Of a stretch of DNA of 64,000 bases, positions 46,107 through 55,189 are shown one piece after another. The DNA lies in assembly GCA_017305195.1 (NCBI GenBank), contig JAFKMU010000036.1, positions 175,334 through 239,333 of the forward strand. Direction: 5' to 3'. The stretch's first letter is position 1; each line of letters begins with the position of its first letter. Both the position numbers and the translations under genes were made by a program. The notes under the pieces were generated by a model that searched no databases, was not told the origin of the DNA, and saw only the letters and a list, made by a program, of their open reading frames with translations. The DNA comes from Verrucomicrobiota bacterium (GTDB taxonomy: Bacteria > Verrucomicrobiota > Verrucomicrobiia > Chthoniobacterales > Terrimicrobiaceae).

Positions 46107-46874
46107 ATGATAACCGACACGCACCAGGCCGAGATCATCCGGCAGTTTACCTTGCAGGCGGTCCCCTTTGCCCGGCATCAGGCGCACTCCGCGCAGGAGT
46201 CCTTTGATTTCATCCGCGAGGCCGCCCGCCTGGATGGCACGCAATCCGTCCTCGACGCAGGCTGCGGCCCGGGGCTGGTTTGCTGCGCCCTCGCTCCGCA
46301 TTGCCGCGAGATCACAGGCGTCGATGTCACGCGAGCCATGATCGAGGAGGCCGCTCGCCGCGCGGCGGAGGCCCGTCTGGAAAATACCCGCTTCGTCGAA
46401 GGCGACATCGCCGCCATGCCCTTCGGAGACAACGCTTTCGATGCAGCCGTGAGCCGCTATGTGTTTCACCACCTGGAAAATCCGCTCGCCGTCTTGCAGG
46501 AGATGGCCCGCGTGACGCGCCCCGGCGGTCGGATCGTCATCTGCGATGCTTCGCCCGCCGCCGCATGCCGGGACAACTACGACCGCTTTGAAAAATTGCG
46601 CGATGCTTCGCACACCTCCGCGCTGACCTTGGAGGAGCTGATCACTCTCGGGGAAACCGTCGATCTGGGCGAGGCGTCCGTCCGCCGTTTTGGCCTGCCC
46701 ATGGAGTTGGACTCTCTGGTCGATGCGTCCTTCCCCGAGGGCGAGCGCGACGAACTCCAGGCCATCATCCGCGGGGACATCGGTCGCAACGCCTGCGGCT
46801 TCTCCGCCCGCGATGAGGCGGGGCATTTGTTTATTACCTTTCCCATCGCCATAGTGAGATGGACGAAGGCTTAG
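46107..46874 (+). CDS. Class I SAM-dependent methyltransferase (UbiE-like)
   Basis: This 255-residue protein has the Rossmann methyltransferase motifs. Motif I is SVLDAGCGPGLVCCAL, the acidic end of strand 2 is ITGVDVTRAM, EGDIAAMPFGDNAFDAAVSR covers motifs post-I and II, and VTRPGGRIVICDA is motif III. The sequence around FHHLENPLAVLQEMARV matches the Methyltransf_11/UbiE type. The substrate is unknown. It is divergent from an AraC gene and convergent with threonine aldolase, with 47 bases between stops. Confidence 0.88.
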   Translation: MITDTHQAEIIRQFTLQAVPFARHQAHSAQESFDFIREAARLDGTQSVLDAGCGPGLVCCALAPHCREITGVDVTRAMIEEAARRAAEARLENTRFVEGDIAAMPFGDNAFDAAVSRYVFHHLENPLAVLQEMARVTRPGGRIVICDASPAAACRDNYDRFEKLRDASHTSALTLEELITLGETVDLGEASVRRFGLPMELDSLVDASFPEGERDELQAIIRGDIGRNACGFSARDEAGHLFITFPIAIVRWTKA

Positions 46875-46921
46875 CGAATCTCAACGAGGCTTGATCTCGA
46901 CCGAGTGGTCTGGGCTTTCAG

Positions 46922-47983
46922 CTAGGCAGCCGTCGCTGCTGCGCAAATATCCGCCGCCAGCTCACGCACAGCCTCTTCGCTCGTCGCCCAGGAGCACATG
47001 AATCGCGCCCCGCCGCCGATGAAGATGTAATAGCTCCAGCCGCAACGCTTGAGATGATCGTGCACGCGCTGGGGCATGCGCAGGAACACGGCGTTGGCCT
47101 CGACCGGGAACAGCAGTTCAATGTCGGGAGCGTCCTTGATCAGGTCGGCCAGCAGCGCGGCGCAGCGGTTGGCGTGAGCGGAACCCTCCAGCCAGCTGCC
47201 ATCCGGCAGCATCTTTGCCCATGGCGCGGCCATGAGCCGCATCTTGGATGCGAGCTGGCCCGCCTGCTTGCAGCGGTAGTCAAACTCCTCTGCCAGCGCG
47301 CGATTGAAAAACACGACAGCTTCACTGAGACCGAGGCCGGTCTTCGTCCCGCCGAAGCACAGCACATCCACGCCGACCTGCCACGTGAGCTGCGCGGGAT
47401 TCACCCCGAGCGCGGCGATGGCATTGGCGAAGCGCGTGCCGTCCATGTGAACCTTCAGGCCATGGCTGTGCGCCAGCGCGGTCAGTTCGCGAATCTCCTC
47501 GGGCCGGTACAGCGTGCCGAGCTCCGTGGGCGCGGAGAGCGAGAGGACATGCGGGCGCGGGTAGTGAATGTCGCGCCGCTTCATGATCAGATGATCCACC
47601 GCGTCGAGCGATAATTTGCCATTCGGCCCGCCTGCGAGCAGGAGCTTCGTCCCGTTGGAAAAGAACTCCGGCGCGCCGCATTCGTCCGTCTCCACATGCG
47701 CCGTCTCATGGCAGATCACACTGTGGTACGACTGGCAAAGCGAGGCCAGCGCGAGGGAATTCGCCGCCGTGCCGTTGAAGACAAAGAACACCTCGCAGTC
47801 GATCTCGAAAACCTCGCGAAACGCATCGGCGGCCGCCTCCGTGTACTTGTCATCACCATAGGAGGGGAGGAATCCCGTATTGGCCTCCGCCATCGCCGCC
47901 CAGGCTTTCGGGCTGATCCCCGAGGTATTGTCGCTGGCAAAATCCCACCGCCGTTCGTTTACGGCTGTCACTACAGAGCGCAT
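46922..47983 (-). CDS. ltaE: Low-specificity L-threonine aldolase
   Basis: This 353-residue PLP enzyme is of the beta-eliminating lyase/threonine aldolase family. It has DFASDNTSGISPKAWAAM and YGDDKYTEAAADAFREVF at the N terminus, FFVFNGTAANSLAL, and CHETAHVETDECGAPEF. HMDGTRFANA gives the Asp that contacts the pyridine nitrogen, and VLCFGGTKTGLGLSEAVVFF contains the PLP lysine. It cleaves threonine or allo-threonine to glycine and acetaldehyde. The length is usual for the bacterial family. No operon partner is evident. Confidence 0.9.
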   Translation of the reverse strand: MRSVVTAVNERRWDFASDNTSGISPKAWAAMAEANTGFLPSYGDDKYTEAAADAFREVFEIDCEVFFVFNGTAANSLALASLCQSYHSVICHETAHVETDECGAPEFFSNGTKLLLAGGPNGKLSLDAVDHLIMKRRDIHYPRPHVLSLSAPTELGTLYRPEEIRELTALAHSHGLKVHMDGTRFANAIAALGVNPAQLTWQVGVDVLCFGGTKTGLGLSEAVVFFNRALAEEFDYRCKQAGQLASKMRLMAAPWAKMLPDGSWLEGSAHANRCAALLADLIKDAPDIELLFPVEANAVFLRMPQRVHDHLKRCGWSYYIFIGGGARFMCSWATSEEAVRELAADICAAATAA

Positions 47984-48077
47984 TTCCCTTCCAGTATCGC
48001 CGAGAACCCCGCCGGAGGCACGTGCAATCGCGTTCTCCCTCGGAAGGCGAGAGGCCGCCGGAAGAAATTCCGCGCGG

Positions 48078-48959
48078 CTATCCTTTCGACGACGAGCGAT
48101 AGGACTTGGGGGAAAGGCCGGTGACTTTTTTGAAGATGCGAGAGAAGTAATAGGGGTCCCCGTAGCCTGTGCGCGCTGCGATTTCCTGGATGGAAAGGCT
48201 GGTCATGTCGAGCAACGAGCAGGCCCGGCTGATGCGCACGCGGATCAGATAATCAATCGGCGAGTGCCCCGTGTGCTGAAGGAACAGGCTGGTGAAATGA
48301 GACGTGGAAAAGCCAAACCGCGAGGCCAGGCCGGGCGCGGTGAGCGGCTGATCAAAATGCGATCGCAGGAAAGAAACCGCCTCTTCCATTCTGGCCATGA
48401 AGGAGGCCTCGACGGTGGGATGTTTGTGCAGACGGATGACCAGGTGCGCCAGCAGATGCTCCAGCGCCTTGGCGGCCTGGATCAGGTGCAGGTCTGTAAA
48501 CCCTGCTTCCAAAGTGGAGAGCGCCTCATCGAAAAGCGGGGAATCCCACGCTTCCGGCCGCAGCCGGAGCACGGGCGAACGCCGGTGAAATCCCATCTTT
48601 CCCAGGTACTCTGCGATGCCTTTGCCTGCCGCGTGAAACCATTCAATCGTCCATGGATCAGTCTCGGAGGCTCCGTAGGAGTGCGGCTGGCCGGCGGGAA
48701 TGATCAGGAGATCATTGGCGCGCACTTCATAGCGCGACCCGCCGGTTTGACACCATCCCGCCCCTGCGGCACAGCGAATGAATATCGTCTGGGGACTACC
48801 ATCGGGCCTCTCTCTCAGATGTCCGGCGGCCGCCGGATAATATCCGATATCCGTGGGATGAAACGACCGCAGCAGATCGAGCCGCGCGGCCCGGGCGCGC
48901 TGTGCGGGATGCAGCACGACGATGCGCTGACCGGAGAAATCCGGAGAATCGCTCTTCAT
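48078..48959 (-). CDS. AraC-family regulator, divergent from DUF5107-TPR gene
   Basis: This protein has 293 residues from the ATG at 48959. Earlier in-frame starts up to 49037 would run across a strong direct repeat and into the divergent gene. The cupin sensor has GGSRYEVRANDLLIIPAGQP and TIEWFHAAG. The DNA-binding domain has TAPGLASRFGFSTSHFTSLF and IQEIAARTGYGDPYYFSRIF, then VTGLSPKSYR. This RhaS/XylS-like type often activates glycosidase operons. Its probable target is the DUF5107-TPR plus GH2 pair on the other strand. Confidence 0.9.
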   Translation of the reverse strand: MKSDSPDFSGQRIVVLHPAQRARAARLDLLRSFHPTDIGYYPAAAGHLRERPDGSPQTIFIRCAAGAGWCQTGGSRYEVRANDLLIIPAGQPHSYGASETDPWTIEWFHAAGKGIAEYLGKMGFHRRSPVLRLRPEAWDSPLFDEALSTLEAGFTDLHLIQAAKALEHLLAHLVIRLHKHPTVEASFMARMEEAVSFLRSHFDQPLTAPGLASRFGFSTSHFTSLFLQHTGHSPIDYLIRVRISRACSLLDMTSLSIQEIAARTGYGDPYYFSRIFKKVTGLSPKSYRSSSKG

Positions 48960-48974
48960 GGGAATCAGTGAATA

Positions 48975-49007
48975 GTCCATCTTGTTTGGGGGATTGTCCA
49001 TTTTGTT
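48975..49007. promoter_or_regulatory. Strong 21-bp-phased direct repeat, AraC operator candidate
   Basis: GTCCATCTTGTT (48975-48986) and GTCCATTTTGTT (48996-49007) match at 11 of 12 positions and start 21 bases apart. They lie in the 76-base spacer between the AraC gene and the DUF5107-TPR gene, and the downstream copy ends 28 bases before the latter's start. Confidence 0.72.
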
Positions 49008-49035
49008 CTCACTGGCGCCCTGGCAGCTTGAGCCC

Positions 49036-52000
49036 ATGGCCGATCACTCCGTGCAAGTCCGCCGCGAGCCGGTGGTTTTTCCCACCTACTCGCCCTGTCC
49101 GGCGGATCGAAACCCGATGTTTCTCGAAAGGCGGGTGTATCAGGGATCGAGCGGAAAGGTTTATCCTCTGCCATTCATCGACCGGATTTCCGGGGAAAAG
49201 CAGGACGTGGCCTGGGATGCGATCCATCTGGAAAACGAGTTTCTCCAAGTCGTGATCCTTCCGCAGATCGGCGGGCGCATCCATGTCCTGCGTGACAAGA
49301 CGAACGGCTGCGACCTCGTTTACAACCAGCCGGTGATCAAGCCCGCGCTCGTGGGTCTGGCGGGTCCGTGGATCAGCGGCGGCATTGAGTTCAACTGGCC
49401 GCAGCATCACCGACCGTCCACTTTTCTGCCCGCCGAGGCGGCGATTGAGAGACATGAGGACGGCTCCGTCACGGTTTGGCTGGGCGAGCATGATCCGATG
49501 GCGCGGATGAAGGGCATGCATGGCGTCTGCCTGCATCCCGGCAGGGCGGTGCTGGAGATCAAGGCACAGGTCTCCAACCGGACGCCCCTTGCCCAGACGT
49601 TCCTCTGGTGGATGAACATCGCCGTGCGGGTCCATGAGCAATACCAGTCATTTTTTCCGCCCGACGTCAGTTGGGTTGCCGATCATGCCAAGCGCGCAAC
49701 GAGTGAATTTCCCCTAAGCCAGGGAACCTACTATGGCGTGGACTACGGACGCCTCGGGCGCGGCGAGGGCAGTCCAACCGAAGGCTGCAAGTATCCCACC
49801 GATCCCCGAGCCTGCGCGCCCAATGATCTGTCATGGTACGCAAACATCCCCGTTCCGACTTCCTATATGGCGATGGGCTCGCGGAAGGATTTCTTTGGAG
49901 GATACGACTATCGGTCTCGCGCCGGTCTGCTGCATATCGCCGATCACCGGATTTCTCCGGGCAAGAAGCAATGGACATGGGGCAATCACGCCTTTGGCTA
50001 CGCCTGGGACCGGAATCTCACCGATCCCGACGACTCCGGAGAGTATGCCCCTTACATCGAGTTGATGGCGGGTGTCTTCACCGACAACCAGCCGGACTTT
50101 TCCTTTCTGTTTCCCGGAGAAACCAAGAGGTGGAGTCAATACCTGTGCCCCTTGCGTGAGACGGGCCCGGTCTGCGCGGCTACGGTCGACGCGGCGCTGG
50201 GGCTGCGCATGGAGGGTGGGAGGGTCGTGGCGGGAGTGTCGGTCACGCGGGTTTTCCCCGGCGCGAGACTCGTCCTGTACCGGGGGAAGCGGAAGATGTT
50301 CGATATCGTGAGCGATCTCTCTCCGGGTTCTCCGTTTTCCTGGGATGGAGCGCTTCCTCGCGGGGAGGCGAAGGGTTTTCGGTTTCGCCTCACCGATCGC
50401 AGCGGGCGCGAGATTCTCGCTTATGCGGAGGGCGTTGCATCGCGCGCCCAGCCCTCGGAGTCCGCCCGGGAGCCGTTGGAGCCCGCGGATATCCCGGGAA
50501 ACGACGAATTGTTTTTCACGGGGCTGCATCTCGATCAGTACCGCCATGCGACCCGCTCGCCGCTTCCCTACTGGATGGAGGCTCTGCGCCGGGACCCGGG
50601 GGATTCCCGCTGCAATAACGCCGTCGGACTCTGGCGGCTCAGGCGGGGGGAATTTCACGAAGCCGAGCGCTTTTTCCGCCGGGCCATCCAGAGGCTGACC
50701 CTCAAAAACCCGAATCCCGCCGACGGAGAAGCGTACTACCATCTCGGTATCACTCTGCGCTTTCTGGGGAGGACGGAAGAGGCCGGGGAGGTTCTCGCCA
50801 AGGCGGCCTGGAATCAGGCCTGGAAAGCTCCCGCCTGCCACGCGTTGGCCGAGCTGGATTGCGCCCGGGGAGATTACGCTTCCGCGCTTGGTCATCTGGA
50901 GACCTCTCTGGGCGCGAACAGGCGGAATCCGCGGGCGCTCAATCTCCAGGCCATGGTCCTGCGTGCTCTCGGCCGGCACTCCGCAGCCGAAGGACTCCTG
51001 GCGGAGATCCTGCGTGAGGACCCGCTCGATGCCTGGGCCCGGATGCAGAATGGAGCTGGGGTGGAGCTCGACGGCCAGACGGCTCTCGATGTGGCGCTCG
51101 ATTGCGCCCGCGCGGGGTTTCATCGCGAGGCGATCCGTCTCCTCCAGCGTTTCCGGTCTGGCCCGGCGACTGGCGCGGGGCCGATGATCGCGTATTGCCT
51201 TGGCTGGCTGTGGGACCGCCTGGGCAAGCCCACTCGTGCGATGCGGGCTTTGGTCGCGGCTTCCCGGGCGCCGGTCGATTATTGCTTCCCCTCGCGGCTG
51301 GAGGAAATTCTCCTGCTTGAGCATGCGATCGCGGCAAACCCGAAGGATGCGCGCGCCCGCTATTACCTCGGCAACCTGTTCTATGATCGCCGCCGCCACG
51401 AGGACGCCATTGCGGCATGGGAACAGGCCGCCAGACTCGATCCCGGCTTCCCGACCGTCTGGCGCAATCTCGGGATCGGCTATTACAACGTCTCGCGAAA
51501 TCCCCGCAAGAGCCGCCGCGCTTACGAGAATGCCCGGCGGTGCGCGCCAGCGGATGCGCGTATCCTCTACGAGCGCGATCAGCTTTGGCGGCGGATGGCG
51601 ATCCCTCCTGCGGTTCGGCTCAAGGAGCTGAAGAAACACCCCGATCTCGTCGCCGCGCGCGACGACCTTTCGCTGGAACTCTGTGCGCTCTTCAACCAGA
51701 CCGGCCAGCCCGAGCATGCCCAGGCCATCCTGCAAAGCCGACGCTTTCAGCCCTGGGAGGGCGGCGAGGGGCAGGCTCTCGCCCAGCATGTCCGCACCCA
51801 TCTGGCCATCGGGACGCGGTTGCTGCGAACAGGCGACGCCCGGGAGGCGGAACGTCATTTCCGCCAGGCTCTCGATGTGCCCGAGTCCCTGGGCGAGGCG
51901 CGTCATCTGCTGGCCAATGCCAGCGACATCTGGTTCTGGCTCGGCGAGGCTGCCAATGCCCGAAACGATCGTGCCGCAGCCCGGGCGTGGTGGCGGAAAG

Positions 52001-52383
52001 CAGCGGAGTTTCGTGGTGATTTCCAGGAGATGAGCGTGCGCGCCTTTTCGGAGATGTCGCTCTTTTCCATTCTCTCGCTCGCGCGGTTGGGTCGCGGAGC
52101 GGCGGCCCGGCGTCGGGCGGGCGACCTGTTGGCGTACGCCCGGAATCTCGCGCGCACCCCGGCAAAGATCGACTACTTTGCGACCTCGCTTCCGACTCTG
52201 CTCCTCTTCGACGAAGATCTGCAGGCCCGACAGGTCATCACCGCCACCTTCCTCGAGGCCCAGGCGCACCACTGCCTCGGCCGCAAGGCACGGGCCGCCA
52301 CCCTGGCGCGCAGGGTTCTCGCCTCAGATCCAGCCCATGGGCCGGCCGCGGACTTCCTGAGTTTTGCCCCCCTTCTTCCATGA
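49036..52383 (+). CDS. DUF5107 domain protein with C-terminal TPR repeats
   Basis: This protein has 1115 residues from the ATG at 49036. Residues 20-390 form the DUF5107 beta-sandwich: ENEFLQVVILPQIGGRIHVL, AGPWISGGIEFNWPQHHRP, RTPLAQTFLWWMNIAVRV, and YRSRAGLLHIADHRISPGKK. This fold is related to galactose-mutarotase-like and GH-type sandwich domains. From about residue 500 to the end there are TPR-like helical repeats (DPGDSRCNNAVGLWRLRRGE, DARARYYLGNLFYDRRRHED, DPGFPTVWRNLGIGYYNV). No signal peptide is seen. Family members co-occur with glycosidases; enzymatic activity is uncertain. It overlaps the GH2 gene by four bases (ATGA), so the two are translationally coupled. Confidence 0.86.
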   Translation: MADHSVQVRREPVVFPTYSPCPADRNPMFLERRVYQGSSGKVYPLPFIDRISGEKQDVAWDAIHLENEFLQVVILPQIGGRIHVLRDKTNGCDLVYNQPVIKPALVGLAGPWISGGIEFNWPQHHRPSTFLPAEAAIERHEDGSVTVWLGEHDPMARMKGMHGVCLHPGRAVLEIKAQVSNRTPLAQTFLWWMNIAVRVHEQYQSFFPPDVSWVADHAKRATSEFPLSQGTYYGVDYGRLGRGEGSPTEGCKYPTDPRACAPNDLSWYANIPVPTSYMAMGSRKDFFGGYDYRSRAGLLHIADHRISPGKKQWTWGNHAFGYAWDRNLTDPDDSGEYAPYIELMAGVFTDNQPDFSFLFPGETKRWSQYLCPLRETGPVCAATVDAALGLRMEGGRVVAGVSVTRVFPGARLVLYRGKRKMFDIVSDLSPGSPFSWDGALPRGEAKGFRFRLTDRSGREILAYAEGVASRAQPSESAREPLEPADIPGNDELFFTGLHLDQYRHATRSPLPYWMEALRRDPGDSRCNNAVGLWRLRRGEFHEAERFFRRAIQRLTLKNPNPADGEAYYHLGITLRFLGRTEEAGEVLAKAAWNQAWKAPACHALAELDCARGDYASALGHLETSLGANRRNPRALNLQAMVLRALGRHSAAEGLLAEILREDPLDAWARMQNGAGVELDGQTALDVALDCARAGFHREAIRLLQRFRSGPATGAGPMIAYCLGWLWDRLGKPTRAMRALVAASRAPVDYCFPSRLEEILLLEHAIAANPKDARARYYLGNLFYDRRRHEDAIAAWEQAARLDPGFPTVWRNLGIGYYNVSRNPRKSRRAYENARRCAPADARILYERDQLWRRMAIPPAVRLKELKKHPDLVAARDDLSLELCALFNQTGQPEHAQAILQSRRFQPWEGGEGQALAQHVRTHLAIGTRLLRTGDAREAERHFRQALDVPESLGEARHLLANASDIWFWLGEAANARNDRAAARAWWRKAAEFRGDFQEMSVRAFSEMSLFSILSLARLGRGAAARRRAGDLLAYARNLARTPAKIDYFATSLPTLLLFDEDLQARQVITATFLEAQAHHCLGRKARAATLARRVLASDPAHGPAADFLSFAPLLP

Positions 52384-55127
52384 CCACGACCCTTGACCTT
52401 TCCGGGTTCTGGGATTTTTCCCTCAGCGAAACCCCGCGATATGCCTCACAGCTCCGCCTCCCGGGCAGCCTTCAAGCCCAGGGCTTCGGCGACGACGTTA
52501 GCGTGGAAACAGCCTGGACCAGTGAGATTGTCGACCGCTCCTGGTTCACGGAGGAGAAATGGGCTCCTTATCGGCAGCCAGGCAACGTGAAGATTCCGTT
52601 CTGGCTCCAGCCCGAAAAACACTACGTCGGCCCGGCGTGGTATCGGCGTGAGATCGAGATTCCCCGCGACTGGGCCGGGAGGCGCGTGACCCTGTTCCTC
52701 GAGCGGGCTCATATCCAGACCATGGTTCATCTCGATGGGGTTCTTATCGGTTCGCAAAACAGCCTGGCCGCGCCTCACATTTATGATCTCGGCTGCGATC
52801 TGCGATCCGGTCGGCATGAGCTGGCCATCTGCGTCGATAACCGCCCGCCCGTCGATGTCGGCCCGAACTCCAGCAGCCTGACCGATCACACGCAGACAAA
52901 CTGGAACGGCATCATCGGGAGGATCGAGATCAGGGCTCTCCCCGCCGTCTGGATCGAGCAGGCGGATGTCTTTCCTGATCCCTCCGGCGCTTCCGCCTTG
53001 CTGAGGATCGCCATCCGCACCGCAACCGGCCGACCGGGCCGCGACATCCTTTATGTCGGCGATCAGCCTCACGAGGTCGCCTGGGATGCTGACGGCGGTG
53101 TCGCGGAGATCGTCGTTCCGATCCCGGAAAAGGCGGAGCACTGGAACGAATTCACTCCCTGCCTTCAGCGACTGTCCATCAGGTTGGGGGAGGGCGACAC
53201 CGAGGTGGTATTTGGCATCCGGCACCTCGGCACATCTGGCACGCAGATCACTCTGGATGGTCATCCGATCTTTCTGCGCGGCACGCTGGAGTGTTGCGTC
53301 TTTCCGCGCACCGGCTATCCGCCGATGACGATCGAGGAATGGCGGCCCATCTTTGGAACGATCAAGGATCATGGATTCAACCTCGTGCGCTTTCATTCGT
53401 GGTGTCCGCCGGAGGCGGCCTTTTGCGCAGCCGACGAGATGGGCCTCTATTTGCAAGTCGAGTGCTCGACCTGGCCCAACACCACCACCGGCCTGGGCCG
53501 CGGCCTGCCGGTCGACACCTGGCTCTATGAGGAGGCCGCTGCCATCCTGCGCACCTATGGAAATCACCCGTCTTTCCTGTTCCTCGCCGCCGGGAATGAA
53601 CCGGGCAAGGCACTCCCTGAGTTCTCCGAGTATCTGGCGGGCTGGGTGCGGCACTGGAAAGCACGCGATCCGCGCCGTCTCTACACCTCCGCGGCCGGAT
53701 GGCCCGCGCTGCCGGAGAATGATTACCATAACATCCCGGAACCACGCATCCAGGCCTGGGGGCAGGGGCTGGGCTCGCGTATCAATGCGCAGCCTCCCTC
53801 CACCATGGCAGAATACCGGCGATTTATCGACGAGCCGGAAGGTCCCGTCTTCGACCCCGGCGGGTTCAATACCGCTGCCGCCCAGGCCGTGCGGCCCATC
53901 ATCACGCACGAGGCCGGACAGTGGTGCGCCTATCCCGACTTCTCGGAGATCGGGCAATACACCGGCCTGCTCAAGGCGCGAAACTTCGAGATCTTTCGCG
54001 ACACCCTGGAGGCGAATCACATGGGCGGCCAGGCCGCCGATTTTCTCAACGCCTCGGGCAGACTCCAGATCCTCTGCTACAAGGAGGAGATCGAGTCATT
54101 CCTGCGCACCAGGAACTTCGGCGGGTTTCACCTTCTTCAAGCCAACGACTTCCCCGGCCAGGGCACGGCTCTTGTGGGATGGCTGAATCCCTTTTGGAAA
54201 TCCAAGGGGTATGTCACTGCGGCGGAGTTTCGTCGCTTCAACCACGCCACCGTCGTTCTTGCCCGCCTCGACCGCTTTACCTTCACCCGCGACGAAACTC
54301 TGCGAGCTTCGCTGGAAGTCGCTCACTTTGGCGCGGGTCCGCTGGAGGGCGCTCGCCCGTATTGGCGGCTCGTCGATCAGGCGGGGCGGGAATATGCCCG
54401 CGGGGAATTCGCAGAACGAACGCTTCCGATAGGCAACGGAATCCCGTTGGGAACGATAGAAGTCCCGCTTCGGGCAATGCCCGCGCCGCTTCAGTGCAAG
54501 CTCATCGCCGGACTGGATGGCATGGAGTTTGAGAACGACTGGGACATCTGGATCTACCCGGAACAGAGCGCCGAACCAGCCGCTGGAGATGAGATCCTGT
54601 TTGTGACCGATTGGGACGACCTCTCCGTCGGGATACGCCCCGGCGGAAAGGTTCTCTTCAATCCTCCCGCCGCACACGTCTCAGGCGATGTCGCCCTGGG
54701 TTTCTCCTCCATCTTCTGGAACACACTGTGGACCAGGGGGCAGGCGCCTCACACCCTCGGCATCGTCTGCGATCCGGCGCATCCGGTCTTCGCGGAGTTT
54801 CCGACGCAATACCATTCCAACTGGCAATGGTGGGATCTCATTCGCGGTGGCGCAGCCATGGTCCTCGACAAGCTGCCGCCATGCGTGCAGCCGCTCGTCC
54901 AGGTCATCGACGACTGGTTTGCCAATCGCCGCCTCGCGCTCGCCTTTGAGGTCAATGTCGACGGCTGCGGCATCCTCGTCTGCTCCGGCGACATCACCAG
55001 CGATCTCGAGCGCCGCCACGCCGCCCGCCAGTTTCGCTCCAGCCTGCTCGCTTATATGAAGGGCGATTCGTTTCGTCCCAAGGCGGAGGTCGCTGTCGGA
55101 CAGCTGGCTTCCCTCTTCCACCGTTAG
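52380..55127 (+). CDS. Glycoside hydrolase family 2-like enzyme
   Basis: This 915-residue protein starts within the stop codon of the DUF5107 gene. It has the GH2 order. The sugar-binding sandwich opens with LDLSGFWDFSLSE and contains GPAWYRREIEIPRDWAGR. An Ig-like domain ends around FGIRHLGTSGTQI. The barrel contains HGFNLVRFHSWCPPEAAFCA, the acid/base Glu in LAAGNEPGKALP (about residue 406) and the likely nucleophile Glu in PIITHEAGQW (about 511). The C terminus contains extra beta domains and a flavodoxin-like tail. No signal peptide, so it probably acts on imported oligosaccharides. Specificity is unknown. Confidence 0.87.
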   Translation: MTTTLDLSGFWDFSLSETPRYASQLRLPGSLQAQGFGDDVSVETAWTSEIVDRSWFTEEKWAPYRQPGNVKIPFWLQPEKHYVGPAWYRREIEIPRDWAGRRVTLFLERAHIQTMVHLDGVLIGSQNSLAAPHIYDLGCDLRSGRHELAICVDNRPPVDVGPNSSSLTDHTQTNWNGIIGRIEIRALPAVWIEQADVFPDPSGASALLRIAIRTATGRPGRDILYVGDQPHEVAWDADGGVAEIVVPIPEKAEHWNEFTPCLQRLSIRLGEGDTEVVFGIRHLGTSGTQITLDGHPIFLRGTLECCVFPRTGYPPMTIEEWRPIFGTIKDHGFNLVRFHSWCPPEAAFCAADEMGLYLQVECSTWPNTTTGLGRGLPVDTWLYEEAAAILRTYGNHPSFLFLAAGNEPGKALPEFSEYLAGWVRHWKARDPRRLYTSAAGWPALPENDYHNIPEPRIQAWGQGLGSRINAQPPSTMAEYRRFIDEPEGPVFDPGGFNTAAAQAVRPIITHEAGQWCAYPDFSEIGQYTGLLKARNFEIFRDTLEANHMGGQAADFLNASGRLQILCYKEEIESFLRTRNFGGFHLLQANDFPGQGTALVGWLNPFWKSKGYVTAAEFRRFNHATVVLARLDRFTFTRDETLRASLEVAHFGAGPLEGARPYWRLVDQAGREYARGEFAERTLPIGNGIPLGTIEVPLRAMPAPLQCKLIAGLDGMEFENDWDIWIYPEQSAEPAAGDEILFVTDWDDLSVGIRPGGKVLFNPPAAHVSGDVALGFSSIFWNTLWTRGQAPHTLGIVCDPAHPVFAEFPTQYHSNWQWWDLIRGGAAMVLDKLPPCVQPLVQVIDDWFANRRLALAFEVNVDGCGILVCSGDITSDLERRHAARQFRSSLLAYMKGDSFRPKAEVAVGQLASLFHR

Positions 55128-55189
55128 GACATTTCAATAAGCTCTGCGGCCGCGTTTTTGCGAACGGAAGGTGCGTTCTTGGAGAAGCC

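Noticed and set aside
49831..52272. 813-codon minus-strand frame opposite the DUF5107-TPR gene
   Set aside because: Antisense shadow of clear TPR repeats; no recognisable motif in its translation.
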